Shown: positions 36,410-44,967 of the stretch, piece by piece
Position numbering within the stretch: position 1 is the stretch's first letter
Layout of the letters: every line of letters begins with the position of its first letter
Program-made: the position numbers and the translations under genes
The notes under the pieces: generated by a model
The model's input: the letters and a program-made list of their open reading frames with translations, nothing else
Told to the model about the DNA's origin: nothing
Databases searched by the model: none
NCBI RefSeq assembly: GCF_900116255.1
Contig: NZ_FPAI01000003.1
Coordinates: 62,001 to 126,000 of the forward strand
Length of the DNA stretch: 64,000 bases
Source: Halolactibacillus miurensis
GTDB lineage: Bacteria > Bacillota > Bacilli > Bacillales > Amphibacillaceae
Reading direction: 5' to 3'

Positions 36410-38758
36410 TCACTCACTTTTGTGAGGTGAACACTGTTGGAGGATTATCTTTGATGTATCATTAAATGTTTCTGCTAATGTGACGAAATATTGACCATTT
36501 TTCTTTTGAATATTTACACCATGTTGTTCAACAATTTCTCCATAGCTAAGTTCAATTACCATAAATTCTTCAACGAGCTTTCTATCAGCTGTTAGAACTT
36601 TTTGTCCTTTTTCAACATTATTACTTATAATTTCAACTGTTGATGAGATAATTTTTATTTGATTGTCTAATGTGATGTTTATTGGCAACATTAACCCTTT
36701 TAATGCTGGTACCTTAATATTACCTTGTTGATAAACAACCACATCATCTACTATAATTTCAGGATATTTATCATAATGATCAAAGTTATGCAAATGAATG
36801 AAATATGCATCCTTATCAATCACTCGTAACGCACTATCAACATCATCAGTGACTTCAAGACGAGGTTGAACCCCCATTAAAACTGCGACTTTTCTAAATA
36901 CATCTTTTTTATAATTAAAGTTGAGCTGCATATGCGCTCCAAGAATCAGCATTTTACCTTTTCCGTAGTTTTGACTTAACCCACAGGCATATCCTTGATC
37001 CGTTTTACAGAAGACATCCGATTTAGAACTGTAGTGCTCCACTTTATCACATTCAATTGATTGAATATCATCTAATTCAACAAAGCTCTTAGTCTCTTTA
37101 ACTTTACGAATGATAAAAGCTTGTTTCAAAACAGTGCAAGGTTGTCCGATTAAATCCTCTTCTGGTATTTGTGGATATAGAAATAGCTGACCGCCTCTTT
37201 CAACATAATTAAGTAGTTTTTCCTGGACACTTTTCGCCATTCTTTTTAGTGAAAACATCCACAGTATAGGAATTTGATTCGGGTCGAGCCTCTCTTCTCT
37301 TTGAACATTAATAGCATTAAAATTTATATTATTATACTTTAATCCTTTAACCATACCCTTGTAAAGATACTGGTCCGATTGCTTTTGAAACGATTCAAAA
37401 ATACTTAACTTTTTATTACCCTTATAGTTGATTCCGTAGTAGTCCGGATAAAAACCAATGGTTAAATCGTGGTATGGCTTTGTTTGTAACAGTTCTTCTT
37501 GAAACGTTTCAATCGTATGCCCAATTTTACTAATTGTTTCATATTGTGATCTAGTTTCACCATTTAATTTAACAGGAGCTTGCCATTCGTGTCTTTCACC
37601 TAACAAACCGTATTCTTTACTATTTATTCCTGATTGAAACATATAATAATTAACGGCATTCATACCATTCGAAATACAAAGTTTTGTCGTTAAATCAAAT
37701 GTCGTTGGTTGTAATCTTGGAACATCTTTCGCTTTTCCACCTTGGAACTCTGCTGAGAATAGCGGCTGGTGTTTAGCTTGGATAGATGACGTAAATGCAT
37801 TTGCTAACACGATATCGGTATAGTTATCATAGTGTATATTCCCAATATAATAATCTCCTGCAAGCATTGTATTCTCTAACTCAGAGACTTTGAGTAATTG
37901 AGATAGTCCTATAGGATACATCGTCCCACTACCCAATACATCAATTTCATGAAATCCGTGTATATTCACTACAAAAGGTACATTTATGCCATCCTCTATT
38001 GCCATTCGTTGTAATGTTAAAAGATAGTTGTAAAAATAATGTCGCATAAACTTTTGATACGCCAATTCTATTTCACTATTCTCCATTACTGTTGATATAT
38101 CCTCATATTTATTGCCCAATGTAGAAGATATCAAATTATTATAAGCCTTTGAAGTTAAACAATCTTTAGCAAAGGTTTTGAAAAAATTCCATACAACTGA
38201 ACTAAAATCACCCTTTTCGGTAACCCAATGAAACATTCCTACCTCATTATCTAGCTGATAGGCAATAACAGGTGCACCTTCTAAGAAATCAGAGATTACA
38301 CGATTTACTTGTTTATACCATAACCGTACTTTTTCTAAATAAAGGGGGTGATTATAGCTAACAACGCGCGTTTCATGATGTAGACCAGAAATATCTCTGG
38401 CTATAATCTCTGGATAACTATCTAATAACCAAGTGGGTATACCATGATCCACTAACTCTGCCATATTATATGGACCAGGTCTAACTAGACAATACATATT
38501 AGCCTCTTTAATTAATGTTAAAAAGGTAATTAAATCTCTCTCACTTTTGGTTTCACCATTGAAATCATAAGCTCTTTCTTTGTATTCATGAAAACTCCAC
38601 GGTATGTATGTACTAATCATATTCATACCCGCTTCTTTCGCTTTCATGATACTTTGTCTCCACTGATCTTTTGGCACTCTAAAATAATGAATTTCAGCGC
38701 CAAAAGGATATATTTTCTCATTATTTATGAGTAAAGATTGATCTTTAAAAGTAATCAT
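36410..38758 (-). CDS. GH35-like glycosidase/glucosyltransferase (paralogue B)
   Basis: This 782-residue cytoplasmic protein is built like paralogue A. The TIM barrel has YCLVRPGPYNMAELVDHGIP near residue 90, the acid/base Glu in IAYQLDNEVGM near 170 and the probable nucleophile Glu in LFSAEFQGGKAKD near 336. A Rossmann-like domain (IPILWMFSLKRMAKS) and C-terminal beta domains follow. It lies directly after lacI, first among the structural genes. It keeps the barrel motifs of paralogue A but differs around the nucleophile (QGGKAKD against NCGDGNFG), so the two probably differ in acceptor or linkage. Its coding sequence contains two operator-like sites (37385-37398 and 37499-37512). Confidence 0.82.
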   Translation of the reverse strand: MITFKDQSLLINNEKIYPFGAEIHYFRVPKDQWRQSIMKAKEAGMNMISTYIPWSFHEYKERAYDFNGETKSERDLITFLTLIKEANMYCLVRPGPYNMAELVDHGIPTWLLDSYPEIIARDISGLHHETRVVSYNHPLYLEKVRLWYKQVNRVISDFLEGAPVIAYQLDNEVGMFHWVTEKGDFSSVVWNFFKTFAKDCLTSKAYNNLISSTLGNKYEDISTVMENSEIELAYQKFMRHYFYNYLLTLQRMAIEDGINVPFVVNIHGFHEIDVLGSGTMYPIGLSQLLKVSELENTMLAGDYYIGNIHYDNYTDIVLANAFTSSIQAKHQPLFSAEFQGGKAKDVPRLQPTTFDLTTKLCISNGMNAVNYYMFQSGINSKEYGLLGERHEWQAPVKLNGETRSQYETISKIGHTIETFQEELLQTKPYHDLTIGFYPDYYGINYKGNKKLSIFESFQKQSDQYLYKGMVKGLKYNNINFNAINVQREERLDPNQIPILWMFSLKRMAKSVQEKLLNYVERGGQLFLYPQIPEEDLIGQPCTVLKQAFIIRKVKETKSFVELDDIQSIECDKVEHYSSKSDVFCKTDQGYACGLSQNYGKGKMLILGAHMQLNFNYKKDVFRKVAVLMGVQPRLEVTDDVDSALRVIDKDAYFIHLHNFDHYDKYPEIIVDDVVVYQQGNIKVPALKGLMLPINITLDNQIKIISSTVEIISNNVEKGQKVLTADRKLVEEFMVIELSYGEIVEQHGVNIQKKNGQYFVTLAETFNDTSKIILQQCSPHKSE
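37385..37398. promoter_or_regulatory. LacI-type operator inside paralogue B
   Basis: TTGAAACGATTCAA is an exact copy of the operators flanking the lacI start, here in coding sequence about 1.4 kb into the gene. Confidence 0.5.
37499..37512. promoter_or_regulatory. Perfect palindrome TTGAAACGTTTCAA inside paralogue B
   Basis: This is a fully symmetric version of the LacI-type operator, 114 bp from the exact copy at 37385. It could be a high-affinity auxiliary site for looping, or chance; coding constraint at FQEELL/ETF was not assessed. Confidence 0.4.
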
Positions 38759-38769
38759 GTTTCACCTCC

Positions 38770-39741
38770 TTATGTTGAATCTCGTTCAATAAACTCCATT
38801 GGTGGTTTCATTAAATGCTTTGTATCAGAACCTGTTAGAATATCAAGCATTGCCTCAGCTACACTCTCTCCCCATTGTTTTTTATGGACGCGAACTGTCG
38901 TTATACTCGGTTGGAAATATTGTGCAATAATGATGTCATCAAAACCAACTACTGCTATGTCCGCAGGAACTGATAACCCTTTTTCTTCAATTGCTCTAAT
39001 TGCACCCATTGCCATTTCATCATTTGCCGCGACAAACGCTGTCGGATAGTGATGACTGTTGTTTAAAAAAGCTCTCATTGTGTCATAACCACTGTCTTCC
39101 GTGAAGTCAGCACGTAGAATCTTGTTTAGTCCAGTTGTTAAATTATGGTTCTTAATATATGTTTTGAAAGCGTTTAGACGAGCTTCTCCATCATAAGAAT
39201 CGGTTGATCCTGCTATAAAACCAATTTCTTTATGCCCCTTGTCTTCTAAATGTTTTAACGCTTGGTTGATGCCTTTTTCATTTGGAAGTAAAGCCGTATA
39301 AATATGCGGGTGCTCAATGTCTCTATCCAATACGATTAGAGGCATTTTCTCGCTAGCAACAGTTTTTAAAAGTTCTGATTCAATATGGTAATTCAAAATA
39401 ATTGCGCCATCTACCAATCTTTCTGTCAACATTCGATGGCGTTCGTTAGAAGCACAGACAACTAATTCATAGCCATGACTTACCACAACATCTTGAATAC
39501 CTTCTAATAACTGATTAAAAAACGGACCAGTAAAACCACTAATGAAAAGACCTATCATTTCATTTTTGCTTCTTTTTAAATTTTTAGCGTTACCGTTTGG
39601 GTGGTATCCTAATTCATTAGCTGCTTGAAGTACTTTTTTTCTAGTTGATTCTTTTATTAATTTGTTACCGTTTAGAGCATAAGAAGCCGTTGACACTCCA
39701 ACATTGGCTAATTTTGCAACATCTTTTAAAGTTGTCAACAT
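38770..39741 (-). CDS. LacI family transcriptional regulator of the glucan locus
   Basis: This 323-residue repressor has an N-terminal LacI helix-turn-helix (TLKDVAKLANVGVSTASYALNG), the hinge LGYHPNGNAKNLKRSK and a periplasmic-binding-protein-like effector domain (residues 60-323, ending in MEFIERDST). The ATG at 39741 follows GAGGAGAG; the longer frame reads through an operator. It heads the 19-kb operon and has two identical 14-bp operators between its promoter and start, so autoregulation is likely, probably with an oligosaccharide effector. Identical sites before GH3 tie the GH3-GH94 pair to the same regulator. Confidence 0.92.
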   Translation of the reverse strand: MLTTLKDVAKLANVGVSTASYALNGNKLIKESTRKKVLQAANELGYHPNGNAKNLKRSKNEMIGLFISGFTGPFFNQLLEGIQDVVVSHGYELVVCASNERHRMLTERLVDGAIILNYHIESELLKTVASEKMPLIVLDRDIEHPHIYTALLPNEKGINQALKHLEDKGHKEIGFIAGSTDSYDGEARLNAFKTYIKNHNLTTGLNKILRADFTEDSGYDTMRAFLNNSHHYPTAFVAANDEMAMGAIRAIEEKGLSVPADIAVVGFDDIIIAQYFQPSITTVRVHKKQWGESVAEAMLDILTGSDTKHLMKPPMEFIERDST

Positions 39742-39763
39742 TATTCTCTCCTCTAGATTATTT

Positions 39764-39777
39764 TTGAAACGATTCAA
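39764..39777 (-). promoter_or_regulatory. LacI-type operator O1
   Basis: TTGAAACGATTCAA sits between the promoter and the lacI start, 30 bp (about three helical turns) from the second identical copy, so both face the same side of the DNA. Confidence 0.8.
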
Positions 39778-39793
39778 TTCCCTCTAAAAATAA

Positions 39794-39807
39794 TTGAAAC
39801 GATTCAA
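39794..39807 (-). promoter_or_regulatory. LacI-type operator O2 at the predicted transcription start
   Basis: This is an exact repeat of O1. It begins about 8 bp after the -10 box, where a bound repressor would block RNA polymerase. Confidence 0.8.
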
Positions 39808-39814
39808 CAAATAT

Positions 39815-39843
39815 ATTATATATTAAATTGTTAACGTTTTCAA
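39815..39843 (-). promoter_or_regulatory. Near-consensus sigma-A promoter of the glucan operon
   Basis: On the minus strand TTGAAA (39843-39838) and TATAAT (39820-39815) are separated by exactly 17 bp. A cre-like site overlaps the -35 and two LacI-type operators lie just downstream. Confidence 0.8.
39829..39842. promoter_or_regulatory. cre-like CcpA site over the -35 box
   Basis: TGTTAACGTTTTCA matches the cre consensus at 13 of 14 positions and overlaps the -35 hexamer of the lacI operon promoter, which would give catabolite repression. Confidence 0.55.
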
Positions 39844-40037
39844 CATCTTTTTTTTATTTTTAAGTCTTATTACTTTCAAATTATGCTTATTAGTTATACA
39901 ATACTTATACAAAGCGAATGTGATAACGATTCGTTACATAACTATTATCATGTTGCTTTCGTCTGCTGAGTATAAGCGCTGCAAGTATCGCGCCACAACA
40001 TCAGTCATATACTAAACAACGAGAAAGGATGACTTTT

Positions 40038-43000
40038 ATGCAAACATTACTGAAATATCGGAAGATCCTTTGGATCCTCATTCTCTTACTCGTGTCTGTC
40101 GGTATCTTTACCTACATTCAATTACCGAAGCGCGATATTCCAGAGATTAATCAACCGCTTGCTTCTATCCAAGTGATTTACCCAGGTGCTGCACCTGAAT
40201 CAATGGAAAAAGCCATTACGACACCACTTGAGGAGGAGTTACTCACGATTGATGGCATTGACGAGATTCAATCAGCCTCACTGAACGGCTTCGTCAATCT
40301 GACCCTAGTCTTATTAGATGACGTTGATACGAATCAGCTGTATCAAAACATTAACCAAAGCGTCAGTGCAGTAAGAACGAGCTTTCCTGATGATGTGAGG
40401 GCTGTCAACATTAACACAGATTTGATTCAGTCAAATGTGGAAACCTTCCACATTGCGGCTGATAACTACGATACCTTACTGAATAATCGCGAAGCGATTC
40501 ATCAGTTTGCGGATAACTTAACCGCAATCCCAGGGGTAAAATCCACAGACATCCGCGGATTACCTGGTGAAACATTGTCAGTTCAAATGGAACCAGACGC
40601 GTTAGCACGCTATCAATTACAACCAAATCAAGTCATTGAAACCATCTCGCGAACGATCGCACCTATACCACTTGGCACCGATCAAGGTGATGATACCATC
40701 CGAACATTGACTTTGTCTTCTTATCAAGATTTAGATGATTTTAAAGCCACTCTTATCACCAATACAAACGGAGAAAATGTGACACTTGAAGATGTTGCTT
40801 CGATTGAGGTGATAACCGATGCGCCGTCGAGTTTAATTCACGAAGACGGACAGTCTGTCGTATCAGTCACCGTCCAAGCTGATGATGGTATTAATATTCT
40901 TAATTTAGACACACCATTAAAAGAAGCGCAAGCTGAAGCTGATACATTATTCAGCGACGATGTCACCATCAGCTCTTACTTTAGTCAATCAACGATTATT
41001 GATGAGGTTTACTCAAGTTTACTAGAATCTCTCATCATTTCATTTATCGCTGTCCTTGTGATTATGGTCCTTGGGTTACCTATAACCTCTGCCATTTTAG
41101 TTGCTCTAGCGATTCCTTTATCGATTATTATCGGTCTTATTCCACTGCCTTATAGCGGGGTTGATTTAAACCAAATTTCGGTGATTGGGATGATTGTGGC
41201 GATTGGGATCTTAGTCGATGATGCGATTGTCGTCAATGATAATATTGAACGCCGCTTCTTACTTGGTGATTCACCACTTGAAGGCGTTATTAACGGTGTG
41301 AAAGAGGTACGCGTCTCAATTATCACCTCGACGTTACTCATCGTCTTTAGTTTTATCCCGTTAACGTTCTTATCAGGTAGTAACGGCGACTTTATTCGCG
41401 GCTTGCCACTGGCACTTGTGTTTACCGTACTAGCTTCTACACTGTTAGCACTCAGCTTTATGCCAGCCTTCCGCTACCAAGAACAAAAACTACGGACAAA
41501 GAAAAAACAGAGACGGTCCGGTTTACTGAACCCCGTCTTTCAAAAACTCAGCAATGTCTATGCGGATCACATCGTACCGTTTAGTTTAAGACGTCCACTC
41601 ATTACGATTATCAGCGGTCTCGTTATTATGGTTGGTTTCTTAAGTCTTATTTTACTTGTCCCAATCGAGTTTTTCCCGGCGGCAGAGCGTGAGGAAGTCA
41701 CAATAACGGCAACGCTCCCAGCGGGTACACCGATTGAAGAAACACAAGAGACCTTGATCGCGATCGAAGATTACTTTAAACAAACAGACGTTGTAAAAGA
41801 AACAGCGAGTTACGCCGGCGAAGGCTTACCAGGTATTTTCGGCGCGTCGATTCCAAATAGCGGTAGCAACACCGGACATGTCGTTGTCCGAATTGATCAA
41901 GATAAAACAAAAGTATTAGACTTTATTACTACGTATGAAGGAGATGTGAGAGACCAGTTCCCTGAGGTGACGATGCAACTTGAAACGATTGTTTCAGGTC
42001 CTCCTGCTTCTGCTGACGTGAGCTTAACATTAAAAGGTGAAGACTTATCCGAACTCCTTAACATATCAGAAGACATCAATGAAAAGTTAAAGGCATCAGA
42101 TGACGTTTCTTTTGTCTCATCAAACTCACAGACAAAACCCTTTACTGAAGTCACGATTGATGAAGAGGCAATGTTCGCTTATGGTTTCACCGAAACACAG
42201 GTCACAGGTTTAATGCAATTGGCCTCCATTGGGGCACCACTTGGTACGTTTGACGATGGTAACACTCGACTTCCGATTAACTTGAGCTATAACGATAATG
42301 ACCCGAACGGTCTAGCGTTAGACAACTTAGAACTGGCGAGTTTCTCTAGTGACAGTCCTATGCCAATGATTGTCTCACTCGATCAATTCGTTGAAAAAAC
42401 AACGATCGAACAAGTGAATGCGATTAATCATTTAAACGGGGACCGATTCATTTCATTTGATATTTTCACGACCGAAGATGGCGATATTTCATCGATCATA
42501 GAAGACGTGAGAAGCGACTTACCTGCAGGCTTTAGTTTATCTGAATCAGGTGAACAAGATACTCAAACCGAATTCTTCTTAGAGGTCGGTAAGTTATTCT
42601 TAGTCGTTTTATTCTTAATCTATACGACACTGGCGATTCAGTTTAATTCACTCACCACACCGATTCTCATTAGTTTTACGATTCTCTTAGCCCTTAGTGG
42701 TGCGGTTGTGGGTCTATTTATCTCAGGTGAACCACTCAGTTTCTTAGGTGTCTTAGGGATTGTGGCATTAAGTGGGGTTATCGTGCGTAATGCGATTCTC
42801 TTAATTGAGTTTATTGAACAAAACCGCGACAACTATAACTCACTGACCGATGCCTTTATTGAAGCCGGTCGCTTACGTTTAAAACCAATCTTACTCACGA
42901 CGCTCACATCAATGGCAGCATTAATCCCCATCATTATTACGGGAGATGTTCTATTTAAACCATTAGCTGTAGCGATTGTGTACGGTATTTTCTTTGCGAC

Positions 43001-43067
43001 ACTATTAACCCTTTTCTTAATTCCACCGCTTTACTTAGCGTTATTGAAATTAAGAAAAGAAGCGTAA
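40038..43067 (+). CDS. RND-family efflux transporter (AcrB/SwrC-like)
   Basis: This 1009-residue inner-membrane proton-driven exporter has the RND layout. It opens with a first helix near residues 10-28, then the porter domain (SIQVIYPGAAPESMEKAITT near 44), and a bundle of helices near 340-470. A second extracellular half and a final helix bundle (VLGIVALSGVIVRNAILLIEF near 910, core GIVALSGVIVRNAI) follow. The conserved Asp pair lies in GILVDDAIVVNDNIERR near 395. RND pumps of Gram-positives export surfactants, drugs or lipids. ATG 40038 follows AAAGG 9 bp upstream; an ATG at 40029 touches that site. It has no adaptor gene beside it, so it may work alone, as SwrC does in B. subtilis. Confidence 0.93.
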   Translation: MQTLLKYRKILWILILLLVSVGIFTYIQLPKRDIPEINQPLASIQVIYPGAAPESMEKAITTPLEEELLTIDGIDEIQSASLNGFVNLTLVLLDDVDTNQLYQNINQSVSAVRTSFPDDVRAVNINTDLIQSNVETFHIAADNYDTLLNNREAIHQFADNLTAIPGVKSTDIRGLPGETLSVQMEPDALARYQLQPNQVIETISRTIAPIPLGTDQGDDTIRTLTLSSYQDLDDFKATLITNTNGENVTLEDVASIEVITDAPSSLIHEDGQSVVSVTVQADDGINILNLDTPLKEAQAEADTLFSDDVTISSYFSQSTIIDEVYSSLLESLIISFIAVLVIMVLGLPITSAILVALAIPLSIIIGLIPLPYSGVDLNQISVIGMIVAIGILVDDAIVVNDNIERRFLLGDSPLEGVINGVKEVRVSIITSTLLIVFSFIPLTFLSGSNGDFIRGLPLALVFTVLASTLLALSFMPAFRYQEQKLRTKKKQRRSGLLNPVFQKLSNVYADHIVPFSLRRPLITIISGLVIMVGFLSLILLVPIEFFPAAEREEVTITATLPAGTPIEETQETLIAIEDYFKQTDVVKETASYAGEGLPGIFGASIPNSGSNTGHVVVRIDQDKTKVLDFITTYEGDVRDQFPEVTMQLETIVSGPPASADVSLTLKGEDLSELLNISEDINEKLKASDDVSFVSSNSQTKPFTEVTIDEEAMFAYGFTETQVTGLMQLASIGAPLGTFDDGNTRLPINLSYNDNDPNGLALDNLELASFSSDSPMPMIVSLDQFVEKTTIEQVNAINHLNGDRFISFDIFTTEDGDISSIIEDVRSDLPAGFSLSESGEQDTQTEFFLEVGKLFLVVLFLIYTTLAIQFNSLTTPILISFTILLALSGAVVGLFISGEPLSFLGVLGIVALSGVIVRNAILLIEFIEQNRDNYNSLTDAFIEAGRLRLKPILLTTLTSMAALIPIIITGDVLFKPLAVAIVYGIFFATLLTLFLIPPLYLALLKLRKEA

Positions 43068-43165
43068 AACAATCCATGATCTAACCATTGAACTACCCCC
43101 ACCTAACATTCTCACGAATGTTTGAGGAAGGTGTCTTCTCACCCTAAAACGATCAAATTTATTCC

Positions 43166-43210
43166 AAACGAACAGCCTCTCGCTTATGCGTAGAGGCTGT
43201 TCGTTTTATT
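43166..43210 (+). terminator. Terminator after the RND gene
   Basis: A 15-bp stem (AAACGAACAGCCTCT at 43166-43180 against 43192-43206) is followed by TTTTATT. Confidence 0.88.
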
Positions 43211-43293
43211 AAGGATATCTTTACCACGTGGCACATCTCCTATGGTATGATAAGGACACATACATATTGTTTAAACAAATGGAGGAATCTTTC

Positions 43294-44376
43294 ATGACTA
43301 CACAAAAACCGTTTCGCATTTTAGTCTATCTCATCTTAATCTTTTCCCTTGTGTACTTAGTACACTTAACTGACTTTATTTTTGTTCCTATTGGTCTATT
43401 ACTCGCCTCTATCGCCGTACCGATTGTCGGAGCTGGCTTATTCTTCTATATTACGAACCCGCTCGTTGATTTGTTAGAACGCTATAAAGTAAAGCGTATA
43501 TTTGGCGTGTTGATCGTTTTTGCTGCGATTGGACTCGTCATCTATCTCATTAGTCTGTTTCTCATTCCACCACTCCAAGAACAAACCGCGCGACTCGTTG
43601 AGAATGTTCCAGCGATTGCGAAGTGGGTTGAAGATTTATGGGAGCTTTGGCAAAACCGTCAAGAATACTTACCCGTTGCCTTTGAAGACTCGATTCAAAA
43701 TGTGATCGATAACTTAGATACGTATGCTGAACAAGTGCTAACCAACCTCTTTAGTATGATCAGTTCTGTGTTTAGCTTTTTATTCTCATTTATTATGATT
43801 CCATTCTTCCTCTTCTTTATGTTGAAAGACGGTAAGAAATTGACACCCTTTATCACGCAGTTCTTTAGTGAACAGAAAGCTAAAAGTATTGAGACGCTAT
43901 TAAAAAACATTAACCAAACGTTAACATCATTTATCCAAGGACAAGTACTTGTCAGTATTTTTGTTGCGGTTATTCTTCTCATTGGTTACAGCATTGTCGG
44001 CTTAAATTATGCGCTTGTTTTAGCAATCTTTGGCTTATTTATGAATTTGATTCCGTTTATTGGCCCGTGGATTTCCGCTATTCCTGCCGTCATCATTGGG
44101 TTCTTCCAAGACCCGATGATTGGTGTGTGGACCGGCGTGATTATGCTTGTCGCACAACAAATCGAAGGTAATTTAATTTCCCCTAATATCATGGGAAAAG
44201 CATTAAATCTCCATCCTTTAACGGTCATTACGGTTATTTTAGCGGCGGGTGCGATGTTTGGCTTTATCGGTTTACTGTTTGCCGTCCCAAGTTATGCGGT
44301 CGCCAAAACGATTCTCACGCATTTGTACCGCGTTTATACGAACTCACGGCCAGTGGGACAGAAGAATATATTTTAA
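43294..44376 (+). CDS. AI-2E family transporter (PerM/UPF0118)
   Basis: This 360-residue polytopic membrane protein is of the AI-2E/UPF0118 family. It has paired N-terminal helices (residues 10-60), a soluble helical stretch (ENVPAIAKWVEDLWELWQNR) and a C-terminal block of helices. Family segments include FSFIMIPFFLFFMLKDGKK near 165, the NLIPFIGPWISAIPA motif near 250 and QQIEGNLISPNIMGKALNLHP near 290. Members export small molecules or act as ion antiporters; the true substrate is not evident. ATG 43294 follows GGAGG; the longer frame lies upstream of that site. Confidence 0.9.
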   Translation: MTTQKPFRILVYLILIFSLVYLVHLTDFIFVPIGLLLASIAVPIVGAGLFFYITNPLVDLLERYKVKRIFGVLIVFAAIGLVIYLISLFLIPPLQEQTARLVENVPAIAKWVEDLWELWQNRQEYLPVAFEDSIQNVIDNLDTYAEQVLTNLFSMISSVFSFLFSFIMIPFFLFFMLKDGKKLTPFITQFFSEQKAKSIETLLKNINQTLTSFIQGQVLVSIFVAVILLIGYSIVGLNYALVLAIFGLFMNLIPFIGPWISAIPAVIIGFFQDPMIGVWTGVIMLVAQQIEGNLISPNIMGKALNLHPLTVITVILAAGAMFGFIGLLFAVPSYAVAKTILTHLYRVYTNSRPVGQKNIF

Positions 44377-44385
44377 ATCGTTAAA

Positions 44386-44407
44386 ATTGATTAATCGATT
44401 AATCAAT
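44386..44407. repeat. Perfect 22-bp palindrome
   Basis: ATTGATTAATC is followed directly by its exact reverse complement, with no spacer, 9 bp after the AI-2E stop codon. It lacks a loop and a T run, so it looks like a protein-binding site rather than a terminator. Confidence 0.7.
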
Positions 44408-44791
44408 GTCATTTTTAAAGAGACGCTATCCGACGGCTCAATGAAACACCATTTTTAAAGACAGGCAGACATTCTCTGAATCTGTAGCGGTAAGTCATAT
44501 GAATACGTGTCGATATTTAACGGGATACCCCAAGTCTTTAATAGTCTTGAACGCATCGAAAAAGAAAGTTGTAACACTTCAAATGAATAGACCAGACGGA
44601 AAATAGCACCTAATGATTTTTGGTATCTTTGCTTAAAATATTATTTATCAAGCCGTATAATCTGTTGTAGCAATTTTTAAATCAGCACAAAATACTCACG
44701 ACACGTGCACTAATAGTGTACTTAGACAAAAGTTAAAGCTCAACATGGTAAAAAATCAAGAAAAGACGAGCGGCTAAATATATATTTAATT

Positions 44792-44820
44792 AAATGACAC
44801 GGCTTTTCGTGTCATTTTTT
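44792..44820 (+). terminator. Orphan intrinsic terminator
   Basis: AAATGACACG pairs with CGTGTCATTT around a 6-nt loop and is followed by TTTTTT. The nearest upstream gene ends over 400 bp away. Confidence 0.8.
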
Positions 44821-44967
44821 GTTTCTCTATTCCTTTTTTTCTGTTTGATTTGTTCTGTGTATGTTTTTTCTATTATGTCATTTTGAGCACTTACGAAGAA
44901 GCTCTCTCAAACAAGCAAAATTATGTTAGTATAGACTTCTTAGAACTTTAAAAAGGAACGGTGAACG

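Larger units (their letters stand above)
44377..44967. other. 591-bp gene-free region with palindrome and orphan terminator
   Basis: No convincing gene is visible. The region contains a perfect 22-bp palindrome (44386-44407), two copies of CATTTTTAAAGA about 40 bp apart (44410 and 44449), a TATAAT at 44656, and a good intrinsic terminator at 44792-44820 that does not belong to a recognised gene. A short untranslated RNA ending at that terminator is possible. Confidence 0.6.

Noticed and set aside
36047-36430. 127-codon Ser-rich plus-strand frame
   Set aside because: It is antisense to the binding-protein lipoprotein; its serine content mirrors the Asp/Glu/Ser linker on the coding strand.
39764-39807. 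The 14-mer operators read as cre sites
   Set aside because: TTGAAACGATTCAA lacks the TGWAARCGYTWNCW spacing (only CG with 5-bp arms), so it is a regulator-specific site and not CcpA.
44629-44661. Sigma-A promoter TTGCTT ... TATAAT for a small RNA
   Set aside because: The spacer is 21 bp, too long for a normal promoter. The TATAAT alone is kept only as a hint.
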